Below are positions 15,211 through 24,873 of a DNA stretch of 64,000 nt, in pieces. The notes below the pieces were generated by a model. It searched no databases. It was not told where the DNA came from and saw only the letters and a list, made by a program, of their open reading frames with translations. The stretch spans positions 372,001 through 436,000 of the forward strand of contig CAXXDX010000006.1 of assembly GCA_963677605.2 (NCBI GenBank). Direction: 5' to 3'. How positions within the stretch are numbered: the stretch's first letter is position 1; each line of letters opens with the position of its first letter. Source of the stretch: JAGLOK01 sp963677605 (GTDB lineage: Bacteria > Bacillota > Clostridia > Christensenellales > UMGS416). A program made the translations under genes and the position numbers.

Positions 15211-16746
15211 CTAAAGTTCTTCGACTATTTTAGCAACATTTTTATAATGTGTTTTAAGCGAAGGATACAGCCCTTTGTATACTTCATAGAACTTCTCATA
15301 AATTTTCGCATTGTCGTCAATCGGTTTCTGGCAGGTGACCTGACTTATAGTCGCTTCACATGCTTCCGGTACGCTTGAAAACTCGCCTACACCGACACCC
15401 GCAAGAAGTGCAACACCCAAAGCCGGGCCTTCTTTTGAGTTTATAGTACAAATGTCCGTTTTAAACATGTCGGCCATAATCTGACGCCACAGCTCGCTGC
15501 GAGCTCCGCCGCCTGATGCTCGTATTTCATCCGTTGCAAGGCCTAAAGAGCGCATTATGTTCAGTCCGTCAAGAAGCGAGTATGACACGCCTTCCATAAC
15601 TGAGCGAATCATGTGCCTTCTGTCATGGCTTGCCGAAAGCCCGAAGAACACCCCTTTTGCGTCAGGATCAAGATGCGGTGCGCGCTCGCCCATTATATAA
15701 GGCAGGTAAATCAATCCCTTTGAACCGACTTCCGCCTGCTCCGCCTGCTCTCCCATAAATTCATAAGGATCGGTTTCAAGCCTTTCCGCCATAACTTTTT
15801 CAAGGCTGCAAAGCTCGTCTCTTATCCATCTGTATGAAAGTCCCGCGCCATTTGTTACAGCCATGATGTGCCATGCACCCGGAACTGCATGGCAGAAGCT
15901 CTGCATGCATCCTGTAGGCTCGATAAGTATCTCGTCGGTATGTGCAAATATAACGCCGCTTGTGCCGATTGTAGCGGACATTACGCCGCTTTTAACTATG
16001 CCGTTTCCGACAGCTCCTGCAGCCTGGTCGCCTGCTCCTCCGCCGACAGGAGTGCCTTCTGCAAGTCCTGTAAGCTCAGCTGCGCGCCTTGTTATTTTTC
16101 CGCTTATCTCAAATGATTCATATACCGTAGGCAGCCATTCATACTCAACGCCAAGCTTGCTTATAACTTCCTTTGACCATTCGCGCTTGGGAACATCAAG
16201 ATACTGCATTCCGGAGGCGTCGGACACCTCAGTTGCAAACTCTCCTGTAAGCATAAATCTTACATAATCCTTGGGAAGAAGAATTTTCGCGATTTTCTCA
16301 TATATCTCAGGTTGATTGTCTTTCACCCACATAACCTTGCCTGCCGTAAATCCAGTCAGTGCAGGGTTTCCTGTGATCTCCACAAGCCTTTCTCGGCCCA
16401 TTATGTCCATAATCTTGTCACATTGAGGCTGTGTTCGTTGGTCGCACCATATTATCGAAGGACGAAGAACGTTGTTATCCTTGTCCAGAAGAACCATGCC
16501 GTGCATCTGCCCTGATAGACCAATGCCCTTAACTTCGCTCTTTTTGATGCCGGTCTTGTCCATGACTTTTTCAATCGACATATAGGTTGCTTTCCACCAG
16601 TCTTCCGGATCCTGTTCCGCCCAGCCCATCTTAGGCTGGTACATCGGATACTCATATAGAGCCGAACCTATTGTGTTTCCTTTTAGGTCAAATATTACAG
16701 TCTTCGTACCTGATGTTCCTATGTCTACGCCAATTAAATATGCCAT
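15211..16746 (-). CDS. xylB: Xylulokinase
   Basis: 511 residues of the FGGY carbohydrate kinase family. The N-terminal IGVDIGTSGTKTVIFD is the phosphate-1 motif; GLSGQMHGMVLLD and IIWCDQRTQ are diagnostic of xylulokinases, and the second half contains GAGDQAAGAVGNG, SYRWIRDE, the MGERAPHLDPDAKG loop and the ASGGGARSELWRQIMAD adenosine motif. It phosphorylates D-xylulose to D-xylulose 5-phosphate for the pentose phosphate pathway, where the rpe product encoded at 23.4-24.0 kb also acts. No isomerase or xylose transporter lies next to it. GGAGG precedes the ATG. It sits 122 bp downstream of mutS2 on the same strand. Confidence 0.93.
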   Translation of the reverse strand: MAYLIGVDIGTSGTKTVIFDLKGNTIGSALYEYPMYQPKMGWAEQDPEDWWKATYMSIEKVMDKTGIKKSEVKGIGLSGQMHGMVLLDKDNNVLRPSIIWCDQRTQPQCDKIMDIMGRERLVEITGNPALTGFTAGKVMWVKDNQPEIYEKIAKILLPKDYVRFMLTGEFATEVSDASGMQYLDVPKREWSKEVISKLGVEYEWLPTVYESFEISGKITRRAAELTGLAEGTPVGGGAGDQAAGAVGNGIVKSGVMSATIGTSGVIFAHTDEILIEPTGCMQSFCHAVPGAWHIMAVTNGAGLSYRWIRDELCSLEKVMAERLETDPYEFMGEQAEQAEVGSKGLIYLPYIMGERAPHLDPDAKGVFFGLSASHDRRHMIRSVMEGVSYSLLDGLNIMRSLGLATDEIRASGGGARSELWRQIMADMFKTDICTINSKEGPALGVALLAGVGVGEFSSVPEACEATISQVTCQKPIDDNAKIYEKFYEVYKGLYPSLKTHYKNVAKIVEEL

Positions 16747-16868
16747 TTTTTCCTCCGAAAATTCATATAAATTTCATTCACTGTTTACGTATAATATATC
16801 ATATACCTATTTATGATATCAATTTTTTATTAGCATTATTTACTGTTTTTAATAGCATTATCTTTGCT

Positions 16869-19204
16869 TTATTTCAAAGAAACTACCGTCACTCCGTCTT
16901 CGCCTTCTCCATATTTGCCAAGTCTGAAGTCCTTTACATGCGGATGGCTTCTTAAATGCTTTTGAATGTTCGCACGCAATATTCCTGTTCCTTTTCCGTG
17001 TATTATGTTAACGGTTTTAAGGTGAGATGAATATGCGCGGTCCAGAAACAAATCGACTTCCATAATGCCTTCTTCCGAGTTTCTTCCCCTTATATCCAGA
17101 TCCGAGCTTACTGCATCAAGCTTTAGCGACGATCCCTTTTTCCTCGGTGCGTGAACTTTTACTTTCTCCTGTGTTCTCTTTAGGTTTTTAATATTGGTTT
17201 TTAGCTTGATAACGCCTGCCTGCACCTGCACTTCGCCTTTTGCATTCGGCTTTGTGATAACCGTTGCCGGTGTGTTTGAATCCACTATCATAACGTTTTC
17301 GCCCGGTATAAGGTTTTTAGGGGCTTCATTGCTGTTTTTCTTAGCTGTCCCATGCGAGCTTACACTCTTTTCCAGACCTCGCATCGCATCGCGAGCCTGC
17401 TGTATATCCCTGTCCACATTGGATGACTTTGCTTTTTTCAAGTCGCTTATAATGCTGTCTGACTGAGTTTTTGCGCGTTCGATAATCTTTTTTGCTTCAC
17501 GCTTAGCATCTTCCAGCATACGTTCGCGCTGGCGTTCTATGCTTTCGCTTTGTTCCTTGGCGCGCTTTTCATATATCTGCGTATCTTTGCGCATTCTCTC
17601 AGCAAGAACACGTTCCTTGTGCGCTTTTTTGCGGTGTGCATCCGCCTTGTATATCACATCTTCAAGCTTCTTTGCATCGCTTGAAATATGCTTTTGCGCT
17701 TCTTCTATAATATCTTCTCCAAGCCCCAGCCTTTTTGATATCTCAAACGCATTGCTTCGTCCCGGCATACCTATTTCCATCTGATATGTAGGTGCAAGCT
17801 TGTCCACATCAAACTTCATCGATGCATTTTGGACGCCTTCTTCGGATATGGCATATGCTTTTAGCTCGCTGTAGTGTGTGGTCGCCATGACCAAAGTGTC
17901 AGTTTCCTTTAGCTTTTCCAATATGGAAACTGCAAGCGCCGCGCCTTCAACAGGATCGGTTCCCGCTCCCAGTTCATCCAATAGTATAAGGCAATTTGCG
18001 GTATCTTCTTTTAGAATAGACACAATGTTTGTCATGTGCGACGAGAAAGTTGAAAGGCTCTGCTCTATCGACTGTTCGTCACCAATGTCTGCAAACACTT
18101 CCTTTTGAACCGCAATCTTGCTTCCTTCGTCAGCAGGGATGTGAAGCCCAGTCTGCGCCATAAGAGTAAGAAGCCCCGCAGTTTTTAGAGTTACTGTCTT
18201 TCCGCCTGTGTTAGGTCCCGTTATTATAAGCTGCCTGTAGTCTTCACCGATAATTATATTAACAGGTACTATCTCATCTTTTGGTATAAGCGGATGGCGT
18301 CCGTTTTTAATTGATATAATATTTTCATCCGGCATCTCGGGATAAGTCGCATCCATGTCAAGCGCCAGCTTTGCTTTGCAAATATCAAATCCAGCGATGC
18401 AAGAACCTCAGCGCAACAAGTATACCGTGTCCGTTGTTTGCCACCTGCTCGGAAAGCATGCGCAGTATGCGCTCTATCTCATGGCGTTCTTTTATCTCAA
18501 GCTCACGCACAGCATTTCCCATTTCAACTGCAGCAGTCGGCTCCACAAAAAGTGTTGCACCAGTTGACGACACATCGTGAACTATTCCGGGCACATTTCC
18601 TTTATGCTCCGCTTTAACAGGAACCACCAAACGGCCGTTTCGTATAGTAACTATCGCTTCCTGAAGATATGTTGATGATGATTTCACCATAGCTTCAAGT
18701 TTTGAGCGAATTTTTTGTTCATTTGCTCTGATGCTTTTACGTATATTGTAAAGCTCGGCCGAAGCATTGTCGCTCAGCTCTTCCTCGCTTATAATGCAGC
18801 GTTTTATCTCATTTTCAAGATGCTTAATTTCAATGAGATTGTTTGCATAGTCAGAGAGTATATCTCCCCCGTCTTCATCTGATTCAATTGCTTTTTTGGT
18901 TATTCTTGAAATGTTTAAAAAATCGGATACACGCAAAAGTGTGCCTGCAGTAAGAACGCCGCCTATATTTGCACGGCCGATATCTTCTTTTATGTCATAA
19001 AACGCTCTGACGGGACACTGCCCTTTTCTGTTTAAATAGGAAAGAGCCTCCGCAGTCTCATCCTGCATTTTTTTAATCAGGAGTTTCTCGCTTAATGGCT
19101 CAGCGCTCTCAGCCAGCAAAACTCCCGGGCTCGCTCATGCACAATGAGGCAAGCATATCAATAATTTTCTTATATTCCAGTGTTTTCAATACTCTTTTTC
19201 GCAT
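16869..19204 (-). CDS. mutS2: Endonuclease MutS2, reading frame broken by three single-base indels
   Basis: The pieces together form a complete MutS2 of about 778 residues, close to the family's usual 780-790. The first piece (from ATG 19204) reads MRKRVLKTLEYKKIIDMLAS; one extra base near 19121-19125 shifts the frame, which resumes as LLAESAEPLSEK. Further deletions of one base near 18406-18411 and near 18370-18380 separate the EVLASLDLIFAK segment from KLALDMDATYPEM. The ATPase (TGPNTGGKTVTLKT, LLDELGAGTDP), the coiled-coil and the C-terminal Smr domain (DIRGRN, HGKGTGILR) are intact. MutS2 suppresses homologous recombination and acts on collided ribosomes. No motif is degraded, so sequence error is likelier than true decay. 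Confidence 0.88.
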
Positions 19205-19270
19205 TTTTCCATTATATATTAAAATCAATATACAGGCAATCTCAGAATCGCTTTACAATAGTATGACTAA

Positions 19271-19299
19271 TTGACAAAAAAAGACACGAAATATATAAT
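19271..19299 (+). promoter_or_regulatory. Perfect consensus sigma-A promoter of the TRAP operon
   Basis: TTGACA (19271-19276), exactly 17 bp, TATAAT (19294-19299). It lies 131 bp upstream of dctP and faces away from mutS2. A perfect promoter suggests strong transcription or control by a repressor. Confidence 0.85.
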
Positions 19300-19305
19300 A
19301 CTTAT

Positions 19306-19429
19306 CTGTAAAACAAATTATCCGCAACGCGGAGAAGCACAAACTTATTCAAGCACGGTAGTACGGTAGGAAAACAATAACTTGCTTCAATAGTTTTTGC
19401 GTTAAAACTTTAAGGGGGAAGTATTTTTT
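19306..19429 (+). promoter_or_regulatory. Structured 5' leader of dctP
   Basis: About 124 bases of untranslated leader. It contains a TCCGC-AAC-GCGGA hairpin near its start, a repeated ACGGTAG unit, and a longer-range AAGCA/TGCTT pairing, then AAGGGGGAAG as ribosome site. I see no match to a riboswitch class that I know, and no obvious terminator or sequestrator. Confidence 0.3.
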
Positions 19430-20481
19430 ATGCACTTTTTTAAGAAAAGACACAAGATTCTCACACTGATTATGGCTTTGGCTTTGATTTTTTCATTTAG
19501 CTCATGCCAAAACTCCGAAGACAGCGACAAAACCTACGAACTTACTTTGGCTCACTTTTCCCGGGCACTCACACCGCCGAAACAGTTTTCATCCAAGGTT
19601 GGATAGCGGCAATTGATGAGGCAACAGACGGTCAGGTTAAAATCACCAGCTATCCGGGCGGAACACTGCTTGCAGCTCCGGATGTTTATAACGGCGTTGT
19701 TGACGGCGTGGCAGACATCGGAATGTCCTGTTTCGCATATACTCGCGGACGTTTTCCTGTGCTTGAAGCATTTGAGCTGCCGGGTGTTACATATAACAAC
19801 TCAAAAGTAGCCAGCAAAGTAGCATGGGAAGGTATTCAGGAGCTGAATCCTGAAGAAGTTCAGGACACAAAGCTTATGATGGTAATCGCTACCGGCCCCG
19901 GAAATCTCTTCACAAAAGAACCCGTGAGGAATTTAGACGACTTGCAGGGCATGGAAATCCGCGCTACCGGCATTTCGGCCGCAACAATCGAGCTTCTCGG
20001 CGGAATACCTGTCGGAATGGCGCAGAGCGAAACATATGAATCTCTTCAAAAAGGGATTGTAAAAGGAAATCTCGCTCCAGATGAAACACTTAAAGGCTGG
20101 AACAACGCCGAAGTCACCAAATATGTTACCAAAACACCATTCCTTTATAACACATTGTTTTTCGTGACATTCAATAATGAAAGCTGGGCTGCAATCCCCG
20201 AAGATCTTCAGGCAAAAATACTTGATGTTACCGAAACATTCCAGGAAGAAGTCGGAATAGGCCTGTGGGATATGCAAAACGAAGAAGCTGTAACATGGTC
20301 TGTTGACGAGCAGGGAGTTGAGTTCATTGAGCTTTCCGACGAAGAAAAATCAATCTGGATTGATAAAGTACTGCCTGCACAGGATACATATAAGTCTTCG
20401 CTTGAAGAACTCGGCGTAACAGACGATGTAATGTCGCTTGTAAATGAACTTGCAGAAAAATATAACGGTGAATATAAATAA
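19430..20481 (+). CDS. dctP: TRAP transporter substrate-binding lipoprotein DctP, one frameshift
   Basis: About 350 residues once one base is restored near 19560 (TTTTCCCGGG should read with one more T or C). Residues 1-26 are a lipoprotein signal ending in SFSSC, so the protein is anchored outside the membrane. After the shift, GTHTAETVFIQGW, TSYPGGTLL, ADIGMSC and LQGMEIRATG follow; the arginine of the last motif is the one that holds the substrate carboxylate in DctP proteins. It captures an organic acid or sugar acid and delivers it to DctQM, driven by an ion gradient. The ligand is unknown. Confidence 0.88.
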
Positions 20482-20483
20482 AC

Positions 20484-20989
20484 ATGAAAAATAACATTAT
20501 AAACAAAACTGAAAAAGGTATTTTAAAAGCTGCTGAAATATTCAATGTAATTGCAGGCTGGGCAATAGTCGCTTCCATGGTTCTTGTAGTTGCAAACATT
20601 ATTCTCAGAACTGTTTTTAAAATCCGATTCTGGGAACATATGAGTATACAGGCTTTCTGACTGCTATAGTTGTGGGATTTTCCATAGCATTCTGTCTAGT
20701 ACAGGATGCACATATATCTATAGATTTTGTAACACAGAAGTTTTCAAAACGCGCCCAAAATATTTTGGGCGCAGTAACCGATACTCTTATGGCATTGGTT
20801 ATGGGCACATTTACATTCTATATCTTTAAATACGCATCAAAACTTATGAAAAGCAATTCCGTGTCTCCAACGACACAGTTCCCTTTTTACATAGTTGTGT
20901 TTTTTATAGCTGTGTGTTTTGTTCTTTTGTGTCTTGTCCTCGTAATTAGGATAAAAAATAATATTATGGAGGCAAGAAATGAGTCCTGA
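20484..20989 (+). CDS. dctQ: TRAP transporter small permease DctQ, one frameshift
   Basis: About 168 residues after restoring one C near 20625-20630, which turns FKIRFWEHM into FKIPILGTYEYTGFLTAIV and joins both halves. Four membrane helices are expected; the second half (GFSIAFCLVQDAHISIDFV) has the conserved H-I-x-I-D segment of DctQ proteins. It starts 2 bp after dctP with only a weak ribosome site and overlaps dctM by 11 bases, so the three genes are translated from one message. Confidence 0.85.
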
Positions 20990-22285
20990 ATTAATCGGCC
21001 TTTTAGGCATAGTTTTGTTTTTGATTTTAATCGCAGTCAGGATACCAATTTCTTTTGCGATGATAACAGTCGGCATATTGGGCTTTTCGATACTTGTAAG
21101 CCCTGCCGCAGCCTTTTCAATGGCGTCAGCGGAAATATACGCAAACTTTTCCTCATACTCACTTCGGTCATTCCGATGTTTGTGTGGATGGGATTTATTG
21201 CATACTATTCGGGTGTCGGCACAAGCCTTTATGACTTTTCGTATAAGCTTGTAGGTCACAGGCCGGGAGGGCTCGCCATATCAACACAGGCAGCGTGTGC
21301 CATGTTTGGTGCTATCTGCGGATCAAACACCGCAACAGCCGCTACAATGGGCGCTATAGCGCTTCCAGAGATGCGCAAGTATAAATATGATGATTCGCTT
21401 TCTTCCGCCAGCATTGCAGCAGGCGGTGCACTTGGGATATTAATCCCGCCAAGCGTTATATTTATCGTATACGGCATAGCTGCAGAGCAGTCTATCGGCA
21501 AACTATTTCTTGCAGGTATAATTCCGGGTGTGCTTCTTATGCTACTTTACATGGCAGCAATCTATATACTGGTTAAGAGAAAACCCGAGCTTGGTCCGGC
21601 CGGTCCAAAATCAAACCTCAAAGAGATATTGAGTTCGCTTAAAGACGGACTGCTTGAGATAATTGTGGTTTTCCTGATCTCAATCGGTGGTTTGTTTGCA
21701 GGTTGGTTTACACCGACTGAAGCGGGCGCTGTAGGAGCAGGAAGCATACTTCTTATAACACTCATTAGAAGAAGAATAACATGGGAGGGATTTAAAAAAT
21801 CGCTCAATGATACAGTTCGCACCACAGCAATGATTATGCTGATGGTAGCCGGCGCAATTATCTTCGGAAGATTTATTGCCGTGTCAAGGCTTCCGTTTGC
21901 ACTTGCAAACTGGGCTTCAAGCCTAGCACTTCCTCCATTTGGAGTAATGGCTGCAATACTTCTAATCTATCTTCTGTTGGGGTGCTTTATTGATGCACTT
22001 GCATTGATTCTTCTGACCATACCAATATTTTTCCCGGTAGCTGTTGAAGTTCTCGGCTATGATCCTATATGGTTTGGAGTAATAATCGTTATGGTTGTTG
22101 CAATGGGAGTTATAACCCCGCCTGTAGGTATGAATGTCTATATAATAAAAGGCGTGGCAAAGGATATACCGACTGAGAGAATATTCAAAGGAGTGTGGCC
22201 GTTTTTAATCGCCATCTTCGTTTGCCTTGCAATACTCATTGCATTCCCACAGCTTGTTACATTCCTTCCAAGCCTTTTGCATTAG
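20979..22285 (+). CDS. dctM: TRAP transporter large permease DctM, one frameshift
   Basis: About 435 residues after restoring one T near 21165-21170, joining ANFSSYSL to SVIPMFVWMGFIAYYSG. The chain is strongly hydrophobic with about 12 helices. Family hallmarks include GAICGSNTATAATMGAIALP, GILIPPSVIFIVYGI, GWFTPTEAGAVGA and MGVITPPVGMNVYIIKG, which form the two re-entrant hairpins of the elevator-type transport domain. It moves the substrate with sodium or protons. GGAGG precedes the ATG. Confidence 0.9.
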
Positions 22286-22300
22286 CAGTTAGTGATATTA

Positions 22301-22330
22301 AACAGGGCCACAGATGTGGTCCTGTTTTAT
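22301..22330 (+). terminator. Rho-independent terminator of the dctPQM operon
   Basis: AACAGGGCCACA-ga-TGTGGTCCTGTT is a long stem with one mismatch, followed by TTTTAT. Confidence 0.85.
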
Positions 22331-22338
22331 AATACATA

Positions 22339-22367
22339 AAAAACAGCGTGTAATTATACGCTGTTTT
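22339..22367 (-). terminator. Rho-independent terminator of rpmB
   Basis: AAAACAGCGT-gtaattat-ACGCTGTTTT; read on the minus strand it ends in a six-T run and lies 33 bp beyond the rpmB stop codon. Confidence 0.85.
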
Positions 22368-22399
22368 CTATAAAATTTAAATTAATTTAAGCGCTGAGA

Positions 22400-22591
22400 T
22401 TAGACTGAACGCTTCACTTTGCCTGAACGAAGGCAAGCTGTGCAAACATGAATTCTTTTTGTTGTGCCGTCGATTTCAGCACGAACTTTTTGAATGTTTG
22501 GCTTCCAAGTCCTTTTTGTTTTTCTGTGCGAATGGCTGACATTGTTGCCATGAACAGTTTTCTTATCACAAATATAGCATTTATTGGCCAT
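22400..22591 (-). CDS. rpmB: 50S ribosomal protein L28
   Basis: 63 residues, the usual length. MANKCYICDKKTVHGNNVSH carries the first Cys pair of the zinc-binding form, and VCTACLRSGKVKR near the C-terminus the second, so all four zinc-ligand cysteines are present (C+ form). HSHRKTKRTWKPNIQKV is the rRNA-contacting core. AGGAGGGAT sits just upstream. It has its own terminator and is separated by 142 bp from thiN. Confidence 0.97.
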   Translation of the reverse strand: MANKCYICDKKTVHGNNVSHSHRKTKRTWKPNIQKVRAEIDGTTKRIHVCTACLRSGKVKRSV

Positions 22592-22733
22592 GATATCCCT
22601 CCTCGCTTAAACTTATAATCAATATAAATTAATTTTTCGGTATTATAACGCAATTCAGCGTCAAAACACGACTATTTTATCACTATAAGGCTCATCTTTC
22701 AAGTGTTTTTTAGATTTTCTTAACTATATTTTT

Positions 22734-23360
22734 TCATCGCTTTTCAACAAACACAAAAGCGGTACCTTCAAGCACTTCAATAGTGCATTCATCACCGGTC
22801 ATATGGTTGCCGAGGCCCAGAGTTTGTCCGGATTTTATCCTTGTAGGCTCTAAAAGCTCATAGTAAAGCCCATGTCTTTCAAGGATAACTACATCACCAT
22901 CTGCAGGCATCACAGATACCCGTGTTCCCCTTTCGCCTTTAAGCTTAATCTCGCCCCTTACAGCACATGCAGTCATGTCACTGGTTTCAAGCCATGCCTC
23001 AATTCCAAGCTCTTTTGCGTAAATAAGAAGCCCAAGATTCCCTAGATAATGGTCTATGCTGCCTTCCGCGCACACTATGTCCATCTCATCTGCATTTTTT
23101 TCTTTAGCAAATTCAACAGCTATCTCGCCATCAGTGCTGTTTTTTTCCACCGGAAGCTTTATTATTTCGGTTTTTTTTCTTTGAAAAAAAGCAAGCGCTT
23201 CTTCAGACACAGAATCCATGTCTCCAATTATGACATCAGGCACAATCCCCTGATTTTTAGCATAATCAGCTCCGCTGTCAGCACATATTACTAAATCTGC
23301 TTTAAGTGCTTTTTCTTTAAAGGCAATCTCCCTGCCTCCCAAAACGACAAGCGCTTTCAT
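22734..23360 (-). CDS. thiN: Thiamine diphosphokinase
   Basis: 208 residues. LVICADSGADYA (about 24-35) and VIIGDMDSVSEEAL (about 43-56) are the ATP and pyrophosphoryl-transfer motifs, LPVEKNSTDGEIAVEFA (about 73-89) the signature loop, and the C-terminal beta domain (SVMPADGDVVI, GNHMTGDECTI) binds thiamine. It makes thiamine pyrophosphate from thiamine and ATP. Last gene of the long minus-strand operon, one base after rpe. Confidence 0.95.
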   Translation of the reverse strand: MKALVVLGGREIAFKEKALKADLVICADSGADYAKNQGIVPDVIIGDMDSVSEEALAFFQRKKTEIIKLPVEKNSTDGEIAVEFAKEKNADEMDIVCAEGSIDHYLGNLGLLIYAKELGIEAWLETSDMTACAVRGEIKLKGERGTRVSVMPADGDVVILERHGLYYELLEPTRIKSGQTLGLGNHMTGDECTIEVLEGTAFVFVEKR

Positions 23361-23361
23361 A

Positions 23362-23996
23362 TTAGCCTCTCAGGCTTTCTATTTTTTCTTTCATACTGTC
23401 GCCGCGAAACACATAAGAGCCTGCAACTATTACATTAGCGCCGGCTTCTATCACTCTTTTCACAGTCTCTCTGTTGATTCCTCCATCCACTTCAATGTCT
23501 AACTCCGGAGTAATTTTTCTCAGCTCGCTTACCTTTTCCAAAGTAGCCTCTATCATTTCCTGTCCGCCGTATCCTGGTTCAACAGTCATTATAAGCACCA
23601 TATCCAGTTCATCAAGATATTCTTTTATGCTGTTCAATGAAGTATTCGGCTTAATGGATATTCCGGCTTTTTTGCCCATACATTTTTATGCTTTTAATAA
23701 CTTCCCCGATATCACCAACCGCTTCCGCGTGAAACGTTATGATATCGGCTCCGGCTTTAGCAAAACTTTCTATATGCTTTTGTGGATTTTCTATCATAAG
23801 ATGTACATCCAGCGTAAGCTTTGTGTGTGCCCTTAATGACTCAACCATCTTTGAACCGAATGTAATCTGCGGAACAAAGCTTCCGTCCCATTACATCCAT
23901 GTGTATATAGTCAGCCCCTGCATTCTCCAAGTCTTTCACTGCCTTGCCAAGGTTTGCAAAGTCTGCCGACAAAATCGACGGTGATATTTTAATCAT
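23362..23996 (-). CDS. rpe: Ribulose-phosphate 3-epimerase, two single-base insertions
   Basis: About 210 residues once two extra G residues are removed. From ATG 23996 the frame reads MIKISPSILSADFANLGK and stops being correct at DVM where GGG stands for GG (near 23885); it resumes as MVESLRAHTKLTLDVHLMIE, breaks again near 23678-23682 (GGG for GG), then continues as KKAGISIKPNT, LIMTVEPGYGGQ and EVDGGINRETV. The metal-ligand residues (His of DVHLMIE, Asp of DVMDG and VDGGI) are all encoded. It interconverts ribulose 5-phosphate and xylulose 5-phosphate. Its start overlaps the rsgA stop by 8 bases. Confidence 0.88.
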
Positions 23997-24873
23997 ATCT
24001 TCTTCTCCATTTGTTTTCTGCTTCTTTTAATATCTCGCAATAGCGTTCATGGCGCTGCTTTGATATCTTGCCTTCCTCAACAGGCCTCAACCACTGCGCA
24101 TCCGGGTTCGCTTTCATGCCTGCAGTCTTTATATCTGCACATTCTTCATAATCATAAAAGTCATCATAATACATCTGAAGCTCGTTTGGCTCCATCATGG
24201 GAAGCTCCAAAAGAGAAAATCCCGGCGTATCCACCAGATATCCGCCACCGAAAGGTACAAGCTCTGCATGGCGGGTGGTATGTCTGCCTCTTTTTGTTTT
24301 TCTGGATATCTCTCCCACTTCAAAATCTTTTTCAGGGAGTATATTGTTCAGTATGGAAGTTTTCCCCGTACCTGACTGCCCTGCAAAGCACACAGTCTTT
24401 TTATCGCAAAGCTCCTCAAGGTCGGATATATTGAGCCCTTCTTTCGCGGACACTACGATAGTTTTATGGCCTTTATACTGATTGGATATTTCAAATATTT
24501 CCTCATCGCTTAACAGATCGCTTTTGTTGATGCAAATAACACTTTCAGTTTTCATCATCTCAGAATTTATGAGCATTTTATCAACAAGAGCCAAATCGGG
24601 CGCGGGGTTGGTGGCCGCTATTACAATTATTATAAGATCAATATTTGAAACAGGCGGCCTTAAAAGCTCGTTTTTACGCTTAAGTATTTTTAAGAGATAG
24701 CCTTCCTGCGTATCGTTCGGAGGTGTGAACTCCACCATATCACCCACCATAGGAGTTTCATTCTTCACTCTGAACTTTCCTCTTGGGCGGCAAATATGCA
24801 CTTCGCCTTTACAGTCAACAGAATAGAAACTGCCTATACCCTTAACTATCCTGCCCCTAAGTGTTTCGCTCAT
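23989..24873 (-). CDS. rsgA: Ribosome small-subunit-dependent GTPase A
   Basis: 294 residues. N-terminal OB fold, then a circularly permuted GTPase with G4 (CINKSDLLS), G5 (VVSAKEG), G1 (AGQSGTGKTSILN) and G3 (DTPGFS) in that order, and a C-terminal zinc site (CADIKTAGMK...Q-R-H-E-R-Y-C). It releases factors from the maturing 30S subunit. The start overlaps the prkC stop by 4 bases. Confidence 0.96.
   Translation of the reverse strand: MSETLRGRIVKGIGSFYSVDCKGEVHICRPRGKFRVKNETPMVGDMVEFTPPNDTQEGYLLKILKRKNELLRPPVSNIDLIIIVIAATNPAPDLALVDKMLINSEMMKTESVICINKSDLLSDEEIFEISNQYKGHKTIVVSAKEGLNISDLEELCDKKTVCFAGQSGTGKTSILNNILPEKDFEVGEISRKTKRGRHTTRHAELVPFGGGYLVDTPGFSLLELPMMEPNELQMYYDDFYDYEECADIKTAGMKANPDAQWLRPVEEGKISKQRHERYCEILKEAENKWRRRYD

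Noticed and set aside
16869..19204. True mutS2 pseudogene
   Set aside because: Motifs and codon pattern are intact in every piece; three one-base changes without other decay suggest sequence errors.
15211..22285. Xylulokinase and TRAP transporter as one pathway
   Set aside because: They lie on opposite strands with mutS2 between them and there is no xylose isomerase; the transporter ligand is unknown.
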